From: an uncultured Collinsella sp.
GTDB taxonomy: Bacteria; Actinomycetota; Coriobacteriia; Coriobacteriales; Coriobacteriaceae
Assembly (NCBI GenBank): GCA_902479135.1
Contig: CABSNU010000003.1
Location: 1-64,000 of the forward strand
DNA: 64,000 nucleotides
Direction: 5' to 3'
Below the pieces are notes generated by a model, which saw only the letters and a program-made list of their open reading frames with translations, did not search any database and was not told the DNA's origin. Shown here piece after piece: positions 34,861 through 42,958 of this stretch. The first letter of the stretch is position 1. Every line of letters starts with the position of its first letter. The position numbers and the translations under genes are program-made.

Positions 34861-36062
34861 CACTCGAGCTGAGCCAGCAGTTCCTCAACGATCTCAACGG
34901 CATCGCCGACGACCTTGTACTGGGCGGCACCGAAGATGGGGGCATCCGGGTCCTCATTGATGGCGACAATGCACTCCGCCCCACCGATGCCGGCGAGATG
35001 CTGGATAGCGCCCGAGACACCGATGCTCACGAGGAGCTTGGGCGAGACCGATACACCCGTCTGGCCAATTTGGTGGCGATACTCCAACCAGCCTGCCTCC
35101 ACAATGGGACGCGTGCAACCAAGCTCGGCACCCAGGGCATCGGCGAGCTTTCGCATCAGGGGCAGATTCTTCTTGGAGCCGATGCCGCGGCCCACCACGA
35201 CCAGACGCTCGGCATCGGCAATTGAGGCCTGCTGTCCCCACTCCTCGGCGGGAATCGAGATCTCGACGCGGGCCTTAACGTCATCCGCAAGCACTACCTG
35301 GGTAATCGTGCCGGAGCGGCTATAGTCAAACTCGGGCGCCTTAAAGATGCCGGGGCGCACCGTTGCCATCTGAGGACGGTGGTTGGGGCAGATAATGGTG
35401 GCCATCAGGTTGCCGCCAAACGCCGGGCGCGTCTGCTGCAGCAGACCCGTCTCCGTATCCATCGAAAGCACCGTGCAATCGGCCGTAAGGCCCGTCTGCA
35501 AGCGCACGGCCACACCGGGCGCCAGCTCGCGACCAAAGGCGGTCGCGCCGTACAGAATGGCCTCGGGCTTGCGCTCGGCTACCAAATCGCAGATCAAGCG
35601 GGCGTAGACCTCCGCGTCGTTCTGACGCAGGCGCTCGTCACGACAGACCAGAACTTCGTCCGCACCGGCGCAAATCAGATGCTCCAGGTCCCCGAGTGAG
35701 TCCTCGGGGCTCATGCCGACCAGTGCCACCAGACGGCAGCCGCGGGCATCGGCAAGCTCGCGCCCCTTGCCCATGAGCTCGAAGGCCACGGATGCAACGG
35801 CATCGTGCTCGTCAGTCTGCACGAAGATCCAGATGTCTCGATATGCGTCAAGGTCTGCCGCGCCGGCGGCCTCGTCGCGCTCAATCGAGATGGCGTTGAC
35901 GGGGCAGGCGTCGACGCACCCACCGCACAGGATACAGCCGTCGGTTACGCGGGCACAGCGATTGGGGCGCTCACCCTCCACCACAATGCCGCCCGAGGCG
36001 CAGGCGCGAACGCAGCGACCGCAGCCGATACAGGCTTCGCTATCGATAATCAGCCCGCTCAT
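34857..36062 (-). CDS. etfA: Electron-transfer flavoprotein alpha subunit with 2[4Fe-4S] domain
   Basis: 401 residues. An N-terminal ferredoxin-like domain has two CxxCxxCxxxC sets (C11, C14, C17, C21; C43, C46, C49, C53). Then EtfA alpha/beta domain and the C-terminal FAD domain (VVVGRGIGSKKNLPLM, GQTGVSVSPKLLVSIGVSGAIQH, NEDPDAPIF). With EtfB it takes electrons from the flavoenzyme encoded upstream. The added clusters occur in Etf proteins of anaerobes, including ones near lactate dehydrogenases; electron bifurcation or confurcation is possible but not proven by sequence. It starts right after the etfB stop. Confidence 0.94.
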   Translation of the reverse strand: MSGLIIDSEACIGCGRCVRACASGGIVVEGERPNRCARVTDGCILCGGCVDACPVNAISIERDEAAGAADLDAYRDIWIFVQTDEHDAVASVAFELMGKGRELADARGCRLVALVGMSPEDSLGDLEHLICAGADEVLVCRDERLRQNDAEVYARLICDLVAERKPEAILYGATAFGRELAPGVAVRLQTGLTADCTVLSMDTETGLLQQTRPAFGGNLMATIICPNHRPQMATVRPGIFKAPEFDYSRSGTITQVVLADDVKARVEISIPAEEWGQQASIADAERLVVVGRGIGSKKNLPLMRKLADALGAELGCTRPIVEAGWLEYRHQIGQTGVSVSPKLLVSIGVSGAIQHLAGIGGAECIVAINEDPDAPIFGAAQYKVVGDAVEIVEELLAQLEC

Positions 36063-36878
36063 CTATGCCATCCCCTCGATAATCTTGGCAAGTTTTACCG
36101 CCTGCTCGGACGCCGTTCCCTCGACGGCCTCGCACGTTTGGTCACGGTCGGGCACAAACGAGCGCACGACCTGCGTCGGTGATCCGGCAAGGCCGCAACG
36201 CGAGGGGTCGGCGTTTACGTCGGCAGCGCTGGCCACGCGCACGTCTGCATCCTCGGCCGCGCGAATACCGGCAATACTCGGCATGCGCAGCTGGCCAATC
36301 TCCTTGGCAGTCGTCATCGCACACGGCATCTCCAGGTACACCGTCTCCTCGCCGGCATCGCAGCCGTGAACGAGCGCCAGCGGGCCACACGTCGTAAATC
36401 CCGCGCTCTGCACACAGCTCACGTCGGTCACGCAGGGGACCCCAAAGGCGCCGGCCAGCTCGGGGCCGATCTGGGCCGTATCGCCGTCCACCGCCATCTT
36501 GCCGCAGATGAGCAGGTCAAAGTCCTCATCGAGTGCCTCGATGCCGCATTTGAGGGCATAGGTGGTGGCTAGGGTATCGGCGCCCGCAAAGGCGCGATCG
36601 GTCAGCAGCAGCGCGTCGTCGGCACCGCGGGCGATGCAGTCGCGCAGCAGCGATTCGGTCGCGGGGATGCCCATCGACACCACCGTCACACGCACGTCCA
36701 TGCCAAAGCCGATAAAGTCGTCCTTCAGCGCTAGCGCACATTCGAGGGCACTTGCATCGAAGGGATTAATGACCGCCTGCTTGCCATCACGCACGATAGT
36801 ATTGGTCTTGGGGTCCATCTTGACCTCGGTGCTTCCGGGCACCGCCTTGACGCACACCACCATATGGAAATCACTCAT
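36063..36878 (-). CDS. etfB: Electron-transfer flavoprotein beta subunit
   Basis: 271 residues with EtfB hallmarks: CVKAVPGSTEVKMDPKTNTI at the start, GIPATESLLRDCIARGADDALLL and the DGDTAQIGPELA segment. It binds AMP or a second FAD in the heterodimer with EtfA. Start at ATG 36878, 2 nt after the dehydrogenase stop, with GGGGG 9 nt before; a GTG at 36884 is an alternative. Middle gene of a tight three-gene operon. Confidence 0.94.
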   Translation of the reverse strand: MSDFHMVVCVKAVPGSTEVKMDPKTNTIVRDGKQAVINPFDASALECALALKDDFIGFGMDVRVTVVSMGIPATESLLRDCIARGADDALLLTDRAFAGADTLATTYALKCGIEALDEDFDLLICGKMAVDGDTAQIGPELAGAFGVPCVTDVSCVQSAGFTTCGPLALVHGCDAGEETVYLEMPCAMTTAKEIGQLRMPSIAGIRAAEDADVRVASAADVNADPSRCGLAGSPTQVVRSFVPDRDQTCEAVEGTASEQAVKLAKIIEGMA

Positions 36879-36880
36879 CT

Positions 36881-38482
36881 TCACGCGCCCCCTTTCTGGA
36901 CGAGTTCATCCAAGAGCTTCTCCGTAAACAGGTTGCCGCGACCCAACTGGCCGGCAGGATCGAGCTGGAGTTTGAGGCGCGCCGACTCGACCATGGCCTC
37001 GTGGCCGTACATCGTCTCCAAGAAGCCCGCCTTGATCTTGCCGACGCCGTGTTCGGCAGAAACGGCACCGCCCATGGCCGTGACCTCGGAAGCCCACTGG
37101 GCAAAGAGCTCTCCACCACGACGGTAGTCTTGCGCATCGCGCGGCAGGATGTTCACATGCAGATGGTTGTTCCCGATGTGTCCCCAGGCAGCAGACTCAA
37201 GCCCGCTTTCGGCCAGCGTGCGGCGATAGAGGGCCACGACATCGGCAAGGCGTGCATTGGGCACCGACATATCCGATCCCAGCTTGGTAATGGTGGGGTC
37301 GGTGCAGCGACGCTCGTCAATGAGCATGTTGACGCTCTCGGGCACCGCGTGGCGGAAGAACCGCTGGCACTCGCGATCGACTTCGGTGCGGGCGACCCAT
37401 GTCGCATCGTCGCGGCCGCCCGCAAACTCCAGCACCCATCCAAGGTGGTACAGCTCCTCGGTCGCCTGCGCCTCGTCATCGCAGTCGAGCTCCACGTAGA
37501 CACAGACCTTTGCCTCGTCGTCGAGCGCCGGCAGCGAGGCAAACGCCGTCGACTGCTCGCGCTGGCGACGCAGGATATCCAGGGCGCCAGCATCGAAATA
37601 CTCAATAGCGGCGGCATGGGACAGCACGGGACGCACGGAATCGGTAAAGGACACGGCCTTGTCTTCGCTATCGAAAAAGCAACTCACACCCCATACGACC
37701 GAAGGTGCCGCCTGCAGGGCGATCTCGAGCTCGGTAATGACGCCGAGCGTGCCGCACGCACCGATAAAAAGATCGATGGCGTCCATATCGTCCGCAACAA
37801 AATAGCCTGAGGCATTTTTTGTCTCGGGCATGGTGTAGTCAGGAAGATCAAGCTCGAATGTATGACCCTCTGCCGTCACGAGCGACAGGTGGCGGCCCTG
37901 GGCAAAAGCCTCGCCGCGCTGAAGCTCAAGCAAATCGCCATCAGCCAGCGCGACGTGGAGTCCCGTGATATGCGGGCGCATGGGGCCGTAAGCGTAGCTG
38001 CGGGCGCCGGAGGCGTTGCATGCCGCCATGCCACCCAGACAGGCAGATGCCTCGGTGGGATCGGTGGAAAAGAACTGCTCGGGGGACTCTTGGAACTCCT
38101 CGTAGGCCTCAAGCGATGCCTGGTCCCAACCAGCGGTCGGCAGTACCTTCTTGCTCAGCTGCTTACGCAGCTCCGAGAGCACAACGCCCGGCTCCACGCG
38201 CAGCAGAAATTGGCCTTGTTCATCGCGGCGAAGGCCCAAGTAGCGATTCATACGGGAAGTATTGAGGATATGCCCACCGTGGGGCACGGCACCGGCGGCA
38301 AGGCCGGTTCGGGCGCCCTGAACCGTTACCGGGACACGCTCGGTATGGAGCGTTTCCAAAATGGCACGGACCTCGTCTTCCGTTGTCGGAAACGAGATGC
38401 TCGATGCTTCGCCCGATGCACGAGATTCATCGCGGCCATACTCTTCGAACTCATCGGTGAAGGGTTTAATGGTTGCAGACAC
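36881..38482 (-). CDS. FAD-linked D-lactate/glycolate dehydrogenase (GlcD-like)
   Basis: 533 residues. FAD_binding_4 domain (VTVQGARTGLAAGAVPHGGH; CLGGMAACNASGARSYAYGP) and a FAD-oxidase C-terminal domain (WGHIGNNHLHVNILP; SAEHGVGKIKAGFL). It oxidises a 2-hydroxy acid, most likely lactate or glycolate, passing electrons to EtfAB encoded directly downstream. The set matches the lactate dehydrogenase-Etf arrangement known from acetogens. No lactate permease lies next to it. Confidence 0.9.
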   Translation of the reverse strand: MSATIKPFTDEFEEYGRDESRASGEASSISFPTTEDEVRAILETLHTERVPVTVQGARTGLAAGAVPHGGHILNTSRMNRYLGLRRDEQGQFLLRVEPGVVLSELRKQLSKKVLPTAGWDQASLEAYEEFQESPEQFFSTDPTEASACLGGMAACNASGARSYAYGPMRPHITGLHVALADGDLLELQRGEAFAQGRHLSLVTAEGHTFELDLPDYTMPETKNASGYFVADDMDAIDLFIGACGTLGVITELEIALQAAPSVVWGVSCFFDSEDKAVSFTDSVRPVLSHAAAIEYFDAGALDILRRQREQSTAFASLPALDDEAKVCVYVELDCDDEAQATEELYHLGWVLEFAGGRDDATWVARTEVDRECQRFFRHAVPESVNMLIDERRCTDPTITKLGSDMSVPNARLADVVALYRRTLAESGLESAAWGHIGNNHLHVNILPRDAQDYRRGGELFAQWASEVTAMGGAVSAEHGVGKIKAGFLETMYGHEAMVESARLKLQLDPAGQLGRGNLFTEKLLDELVQKGGA

Positions 38483-38828
38483 GCGAACTCCCCCTTTAGC
38501 TAACTACAGTGTTTGCAGGGAGATGTTACCGCATCGTTTCGTCGACGTGTTCGAGACCGTCTCCATAATTGGCGATTTTTACGTTTGTGCAATTCGGCGA
38601 ACGGCAAGGCTTCCTCGGCAGACGATGCTTTTGACACATATCGCCCCGCCGTCGCCGACCGCTCGATTGTCGCTCGAAAAAAGTTGAAGTAATTTTTTCC
38701 ACCTTTTACCTGCGGAGATGTCAATCCGTCAAGCATTTGGTCAGAAATTGGTCAAGTAGCGGCTGATACGGTCGGCATCGACAGCCAAAACCGATAGAAG
38801 TTTTGGCCCCAGAAGCAGGGAGGTTCCC
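38483..38828. other. Intergenic region between divergent operons, no gene seen
   Basis: 346 bases between the FAD-dehydrogenase operon (minus) and the 38829 gene (plus). Short frames on both strands lack ribosome sites and family likeness. It must hold two promoters. A TTGACA lies near 38633-38638 on the plus strand without a good -10. TTGGTCA occurs twice near 38728-38757, possibly an operator. AT-rich at 38675-38705. Confidence 0.5.
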
Positions 38829-39125
38829 ATGGCATATTACTGGCCCCAGTACGGCGTCGCCATCGAGGTCGACGACGATCCCTATCTCCTGCCTTTCGAC
38901 GAAGAGGCGTTCCCCGATACGGCGGTCTACCACGTCACCACCGATGTTATCTGCGACCCCGAGTCGTTCTCGGCGCTCGCCCACCACATCGCGCGTATCC
39001 ACGACATCGAGCTCCCTCACGACTTTGACGAGCTCATCTACTCGCGCCGCCTGATGCTTCACATGCTCTTTGGAGCGGACCCGTCCACGTTCGCACGTGT
39101 CTACACCACCAAGGACGCCGCATGA
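38829..39125 (+). CDS. Hypothetical small acidic protein
   Basis: 98 residues, no signal peptide or membrane segment; aromatic-rich N terminus (MAYYWPQYGVAIEVDDDPYL) and no family I recognise. GGAGG lies 6 nt before ATG. The stop overlaps the next ATG (ATGA), so it is translated together with the downstream membrane protein and is likely the first gene of the 38829-42035 group. Confidence 0.75.
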   Translation: MAYYWPQYGVAIEVDDDPYLLPFDEEAFPDTAVYHVTTDVICDPESFSALAHHIARIHDIELPHDFDELIYSRRLMLHMLFGADPSTFARVYTTKDAA

Positions 39126-39631
39126 GTGCGAAGAAGCCGCCCCGCCTCGCAGGACTGGGGCGTCGCAAGAAACTCGTCGTTGTCTGTCTGGCTATCGTCT
39201 GCGCCCTCATCGCCGTAGGGCTATACGCCTGGCAGTCGCAGCCCGTGCCCGAAGCGGGCGCCTCAGTCACGACGGCAGAGGGTAAATCGCGACAAGAAAT
39301 CCAAGATGAGCTCGATGCCATCGTCCGCGACAACATGATGACGATTTCGGTCGCGCCGGTCGCTCAGCTACAGGAGGACGGCAAGCTGCGTGTCAACGTG
39401 CAAAACGTCCAAGACAATAAATTTCCCCAGCGATTCCGCGTCATCCAAAACGACGAGACCATGTACGAATCCGGTGTGGTCGAGACCGGCAAGACAATCG
39501 AGACATGCCCCGCCGGCGACATCAAAGAAGGCGAGGCATACATCGAGATCCAGGCACTCGATGCCAAGACCCTCGACAGCCACGGCAATCCGACACGTGT
39601 CAAGGTACGGGTTGAGCAAGCCGAGAACTAG
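39122..39631 (+). CDS. Hypothetical membrane-anchored protein
   Basis: 169 residues: a basic N terminus (RLAGLGRRKK), one membrane helix (about 21-38) and an outer domain of about 125 residues beginning near SQPVPEAGASVTT, predicted largely beta (FRVIQNDETMYESGVVETGKTIE). Orientation by the positive-inside rule puts the domain outside. No known family. It overlaps the preceding gene by 4 nt. Confidence 0.75.
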   Translation: MSAKKPPRLAGLGRRKKLVVVCLAIVCALIAVGLYAWQSQPVPEAGASVTTAEGKSRQEIQDELDAIVRDNMMTISVAPVAQLQEDGKLRVNVQNVQDNKFPQRFRVIQNDETMYESGVVETGKTIETCPAGDIKEGEAYIEIQALDAKTLDSHGNPTRVKVRVEQAEN

Positions 39632-39721
39632 CTTTTTCGGCCGACGCGGCACCGCACGCAATTCACCAGCATTCGTCCAATCATCGCGGGGACGGCCCGC
39701 GGCGAATAGAAAGGAACAACC

Positions 39722-40321
39722 ATGGACATCACCAGGAACATGAACGGAGCCAGAGCGCTCGTCGTGGGCGCAGGGCTCGCGCTCGCGCTCGCAATGGGCG
39801 CCGCCCCGACGCCAGCTCTGGCAGCCGGGCGCGTTGGAACCACGAAAGTAATGGTCAGGACCGAGATCGACAACGTAGAGTTCAAAGTTCCGACGGTTAT
39901 TCCCTTCGTCGCCAAGGCCGACGGCACGCTTCAGGGCCCCTCAGAAGACGCGACCACCATCGACAATCATTCGGCCTACGGCATCCATGTCACCAACATG
40001 AAGATCGACGCCATGAACACCTGGACCATTGCCGCCGACGCCAAGGCCGGAACCGCGCAGAATTCCATCGACTTTAAGGTCGGCCCCGACGGCGCACTCC
40101 AGAACGCCAGCGCCGCAATGCAGGAGACGGGCCTCGATCTTTCCAAGAATGCAGCCTTCGACATGGGCTACCAGGGCATTGCCGGCGGCACGGACAAAAT
40201 TAAGCTCAAGACAAGCGGAAACGTCGCCCGCGTCACGCGCGACATCTTCCGCGTAACCGGCGAAGGCGATCAGGTTGCAACGATCACCTGGACGGTCGAG
40301 CCCGGTGCGCACACGGCATAA
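39722..40321 (+). CDS. Secreted beta-rich surface protein, WxL-like
   Basis: 199 residues with a clear signal peptide (hydrophobic 10-30, cleavage near TPALAAG). The mature part, FKVPTVIPFVAKADGTLQGP then NHSAYGIHVTNMKIDAM and a closing ATITWTVEPG, resembles the layout of WxL or TasA-like surface domains, but I cannot assign it firmly. AAAGGA before ATG. It overlaps the next gene by 17 nt. Confidence 0.72.
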   Translation: MDITRNMNGARALVVGAGLALALAMGAAPTPALAAGRVGTTKVMVRTEIDNVEFKVPTVIPFVAKADGTLQGPSEDATTIDNHSAYGIHVTNMKIDAMNTWTIAADAKAGTAQNSIDFKVGPDGALQNASAAMQETGLDLSKNAAFDMGYQGIAGGTDKIKLKTSGNVARVTRDIFRVTGEGDQVATITWTVEPGAHTA

Positions 40322-40586
40322 GGCCGTCGCCCTGGCCGCCGCCGTCAGTATCCTAGCGTTTGGGCCAGCCATGGCCTTTGCCCAGCAAGAACAGGCGCAG
40401 GCCGCCACGCAAGTGACGGTCGACCTCTCGGAGCTCGACCGTGGCAACTGCAAGGAACCGTTGGCGCAGACAGACGACAGACGATGGCTCTTGGCAGCAG
40501 GCGCCACGGCAGCAGGCGCGGGAACCGCCGGCCTCGGTCTGCACATCAAACGCAGCCAGAAACGAAACACGGACAGGCCGCACTAA
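40305..40586 (+). CDS. Small exported protein with C-terminal membrane anchor
   Basis: About 93 residues from a GTG at 40305: a signal peptide (AVALAAAVSILAFGPAMAFA), a 25-residue outer part with one Cys, then a second hydrophobic stretch (WLLAAGATAAGAGTAGLGL) and a basic tail (KRSQKRNTDRPH). This looks like a cell-surface anchor sequence without an LPxTG motif. Start inferred from the signal peptide; ribosome site weak because of the overlap with the upstream gene. Confidence 0.6.
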   Translation: MRTRHKAVALAAAVSILAFGPAMAFAQQEQAQAATQVTVDLSELDRGNCKEPLAQTDDRRWLLAAGATAAGAGTAGLGLHIKRSQKRNTDRPH

Positions 40587-40604
40587 ATTAGCTAAGGAGA
40601 CCCC

Positions 40605-42035
40605 ATGGCATCGAAGAACCTTTTGCCCGTCGTCGCACTCTGCGGCGCGCTCGCAACCGGAACGCCTGTCGCCGCTTGGGCGACTCCCGTCATGGCAGAC
40701 TCCTTACCAGCAGCCCTAAGCTCCGCACCAAATCCGTCGAGCGCCATTGCGTGCAAGCGTTTTTCGTTCGCACAGGCCGCAATCTCAACCTCGGGATGCC
40801 TTCGTCGTAATACGGACGGCTCGATAGTCGTGGATATCAATCGTTCGAACAAGGCAAACGGCTCCCAGGCGGGGTGCGCCGTCTGCACGTGGCGCTCGAT
40901 TGTGCTCGATGCAGATGGCGATCCGTGCGATTTGGGGTTGCGCATCGATATCGCTTCGGTCGATGACTCGGCGAACGGAGCGAAGGTCGCCTTCGACGGT
41001 ACGTTTTTTGAGAAAGGAGGCGGTATATGTCTGGGCTGCGCCGCCGCGAATGCAGACGAAACGCAGCCCACCCTCTCATTCACGGCATCGTTGCGGCTGA
41101 CCAAAGCCGGCACCGATGCCATCGCGGCGGGAGAAGCGTCCCTGCTGTTCTACGCCGTCAGCGCCAAAGACACAGACGCTCATTTCGAGAAGCCAGCCGG
41201 ATCACTCAGCCTTACGCGCGGGACGGAGGCAGGCCCTATTGCGATCGATACCCACACGCTAGGCAGGCAACGCATTCTTGCCGACCCGGCGCTTCTCGAG
41301 ATGGAATGGAACGGATCCGGAGCCGTCGGGATTGTCCCCTCCGCGCTTGACGCCAAGACGCTCCCCTCAAACGACGAACCCATCAACGCAACCATACAAG
41401 AAGAGAGCGCGGACAAAGAAGCAGGTGCGGGCGACACGCCGTCGCCGACAAACAGCATCCCAGCTTCTCTCGAAGCACCGAATGAGCCCGCTAACGATCC
41501 AAACGATCCCGAGCTCGCGGACAGTCTGGGGCTTGCTGATCCTCAAGAGATCGATGAAGGTAACTGCTGCGTGCTTGCCGCGCTCGACCACACAGAGATC
41601 ATCGACGCTGCGAACATCGAAGCTGCCGCCGCCAATCAGCCCGTCCGCAAGTCGGCTATCATCGCATTTCCTGAATCCATCGAAGTCGTCTTTTTGCCAT
41701 CGGGCGAGGTCGTGGCCCCAACACTGCTCACCTTGTTGGGCGCCAAGAATACTCGAAACGAAATTAAAAAGGTCACAGTTGTCGACCCTGCAACCACCGC
41801 AAAACTGCGTCTATACGCCGTTGCTCCAGACGGAGGCAAGACCTTGGAATTCGATGGCGACACACTCCTAGCCTGGCGACGTCTGGACATTATGCAAGAC
41901 GTCTCGTACCAGATCGAGCTCGAAGGGTTTGATCGTGCCCGCGATGCCAATATCATCGCCGCGGCTATCGAATCCCCGCAGCGGCTTATGACACTGCGCT
42001 TTGAATACTATCCCTATGTCCCGACAACCACCTGA
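40605..42035 (+). CDS. Large secreted protein of unknown function
   Basis: 476 residues: signal peptide (about 1-31, cleavage near ATPVMA), an N-terminal domain with five to six Cys (CKRF, SGCLRR, GCAVCTW, GGGICLGCAA), an acidic Pro/Glu/Asn-rich linker (about 245-310), and a C-terminal beta-rich domain. The cysteines suggest disulfides or a metal site. No membrane anchor or LPxTG seen. AAGGAG before ATG. Last gene of the exported-protein group. Confidence 0.75.
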   Translation: MASKNLLPVVALCGALATGTPVAAWATPVMADSLPAALSSAPNPSSAIACKRFSFAQAAISTSGCLRRNTDGSIVVDINRSNKANGSQAGCAVCTWRSIVLDADGDPCDLGLRIDIASVDDSANGAKVAFDGTFFEKGGGICLGCAAANADETQPTLSFTASLRLTKAGTDAIAAGEASLLFYAVSAKDTDAHFEKPAGSLSLTRGTEAGPIAIDTHTLGRQRILADPALLEMEWNGSGAVGIVPSALDAKTLPSNDEPINATIQEESADKEAGAGDTPSPTNSIPASLEAPNEPANDPNDPELADSLGLADPQEIDEGNCCVLAALDHTEIIDAANIEAAAANQPVRKSAIIAFPESIEVVFLPSGEVVAPTLLTLLGAKNTRNEIKKVTVVDPATTAKLRLYAVAPDGGKTLEFDGDTLLAWRRLDIMQDVSYQIELEGFDRARDANIIAAAIESPQRLMTLRFEYYPYVPTTT

Positions 42036-42153
42036 GGCTTAAATGCTGCGCATCATTCCTAACACCACTTATATAACGTATTAGATGAGTCGCGATGTGC
42101 CTCGCATTTCGTTCTGCTACGATTGCCACGTTGGCATCAATACAGGAGGGCTC

Positions 42154-42870
42154 ATGCCGGGCTTGGGAACAATCATCAACGTTGTGCTTTTAGTTGCGGG
42201 CGGTCTTTTGGGATTAGCGGGCGGCCGCTTCATTACACCGCGCATCCAAGACACGCTCATGAAAGCATCGGGGCTGTGCGTCCTGTTTATCGGCCTTGGC
42301 GGCACCATGCAAAAGATGCTCCTTATCGATGGGAAGGCGCTAGCGACCACCGGTACCACCATGCTCATCGTCTCATTTGCGCTCGGTTCGCTCATCGGCG
42401 AGGCCGTCAACTTGGAAGCCGCCATCGAGAACCTTGGCGAATGGCTCAAGCGCAAAACCGGCAGTGAGGGCGATAACGAGTTCACCAACGCTTTTGTCTC
42501 GACTTCACTCACTGTGTGTATCGGCGCCATGGCCATTGTGGGATCGATCCAGGACGGTCTGCTCGGCGACTGGTCCACGCTCGCCCTGAAAGGCGCGTTG
42601 GACTGCATCATCGTCTGCACCATGACGGCGTCGCTTGGCCGCGGCTGCATTTTCTCCGCCCTGCCCGTCGCCGTGTTCCAGGGGACGATCACGCTGTTTG
42701 CCGGCGCACTCTCCCCCATCATGACCACGGCAGCCCTCGACAGCCTTTCGCTCGTAGGCTCCATGCTCATCTTCTGCGTCGGCGTCAACCTCATCCGTCC
42801 TCAGACCTTCCGCACAGCCAATATGCTTCCCTCCGTTGTCATAGCCGTCATCTACGCCCTCCTGTTCTAA
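42154..42870 (+). CDS. DUF554 family membrane protein
   Basis: 238 residues with six or seven hydrophobic segments; MPGLGTIINVVLLVAGGLLGL and the GAMAIVGSIQDGL segment match DUF554 (YdfK/YqgA-like), possible transporters of unknown substrate. Start at ATG 42154, AGGAGG 6 nt before; the frame's upstream part lacks any signal. No terminator is obvious before the next gene. Confidence 0.9.
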   Translation: MPGLGTIINVVLLVAGGLLGLAGGRFITPRIQDTLMKASGLCVLFIGLGGTMQKMLLIDGKALATTGTTMLIVSFALGSLIGEAVNLEAAIENLGEWLKRKTGSEGDNEFTNAFVSTSLTVCIGAMAIVGSIQDGLLGDWSTLALKGALDCIIVCTMTASLGRGCIFSALPVAVFQGTITLFAGALSPIMTTAALDSLSLVGSMLIFCVGVNLIRPQTFRTANMLPSVVIAVIYALLF

Positions 42871-42958
42871 ATCTATCTACGTAGCGGTATCTCGAACACT
42901 TGTTTGATGCTGTGCTATGATATGAGGTCACCGAAGCTGCGTTAGGAGAGGAGAGACG

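Noticed and set aside
38500..38736. 78-codon minus-strand frame upstream of the FAD dehydrogenase
   Set aside because: No ribosome site, odd composition (Arg/Ser-rich), lies in the promoter region.
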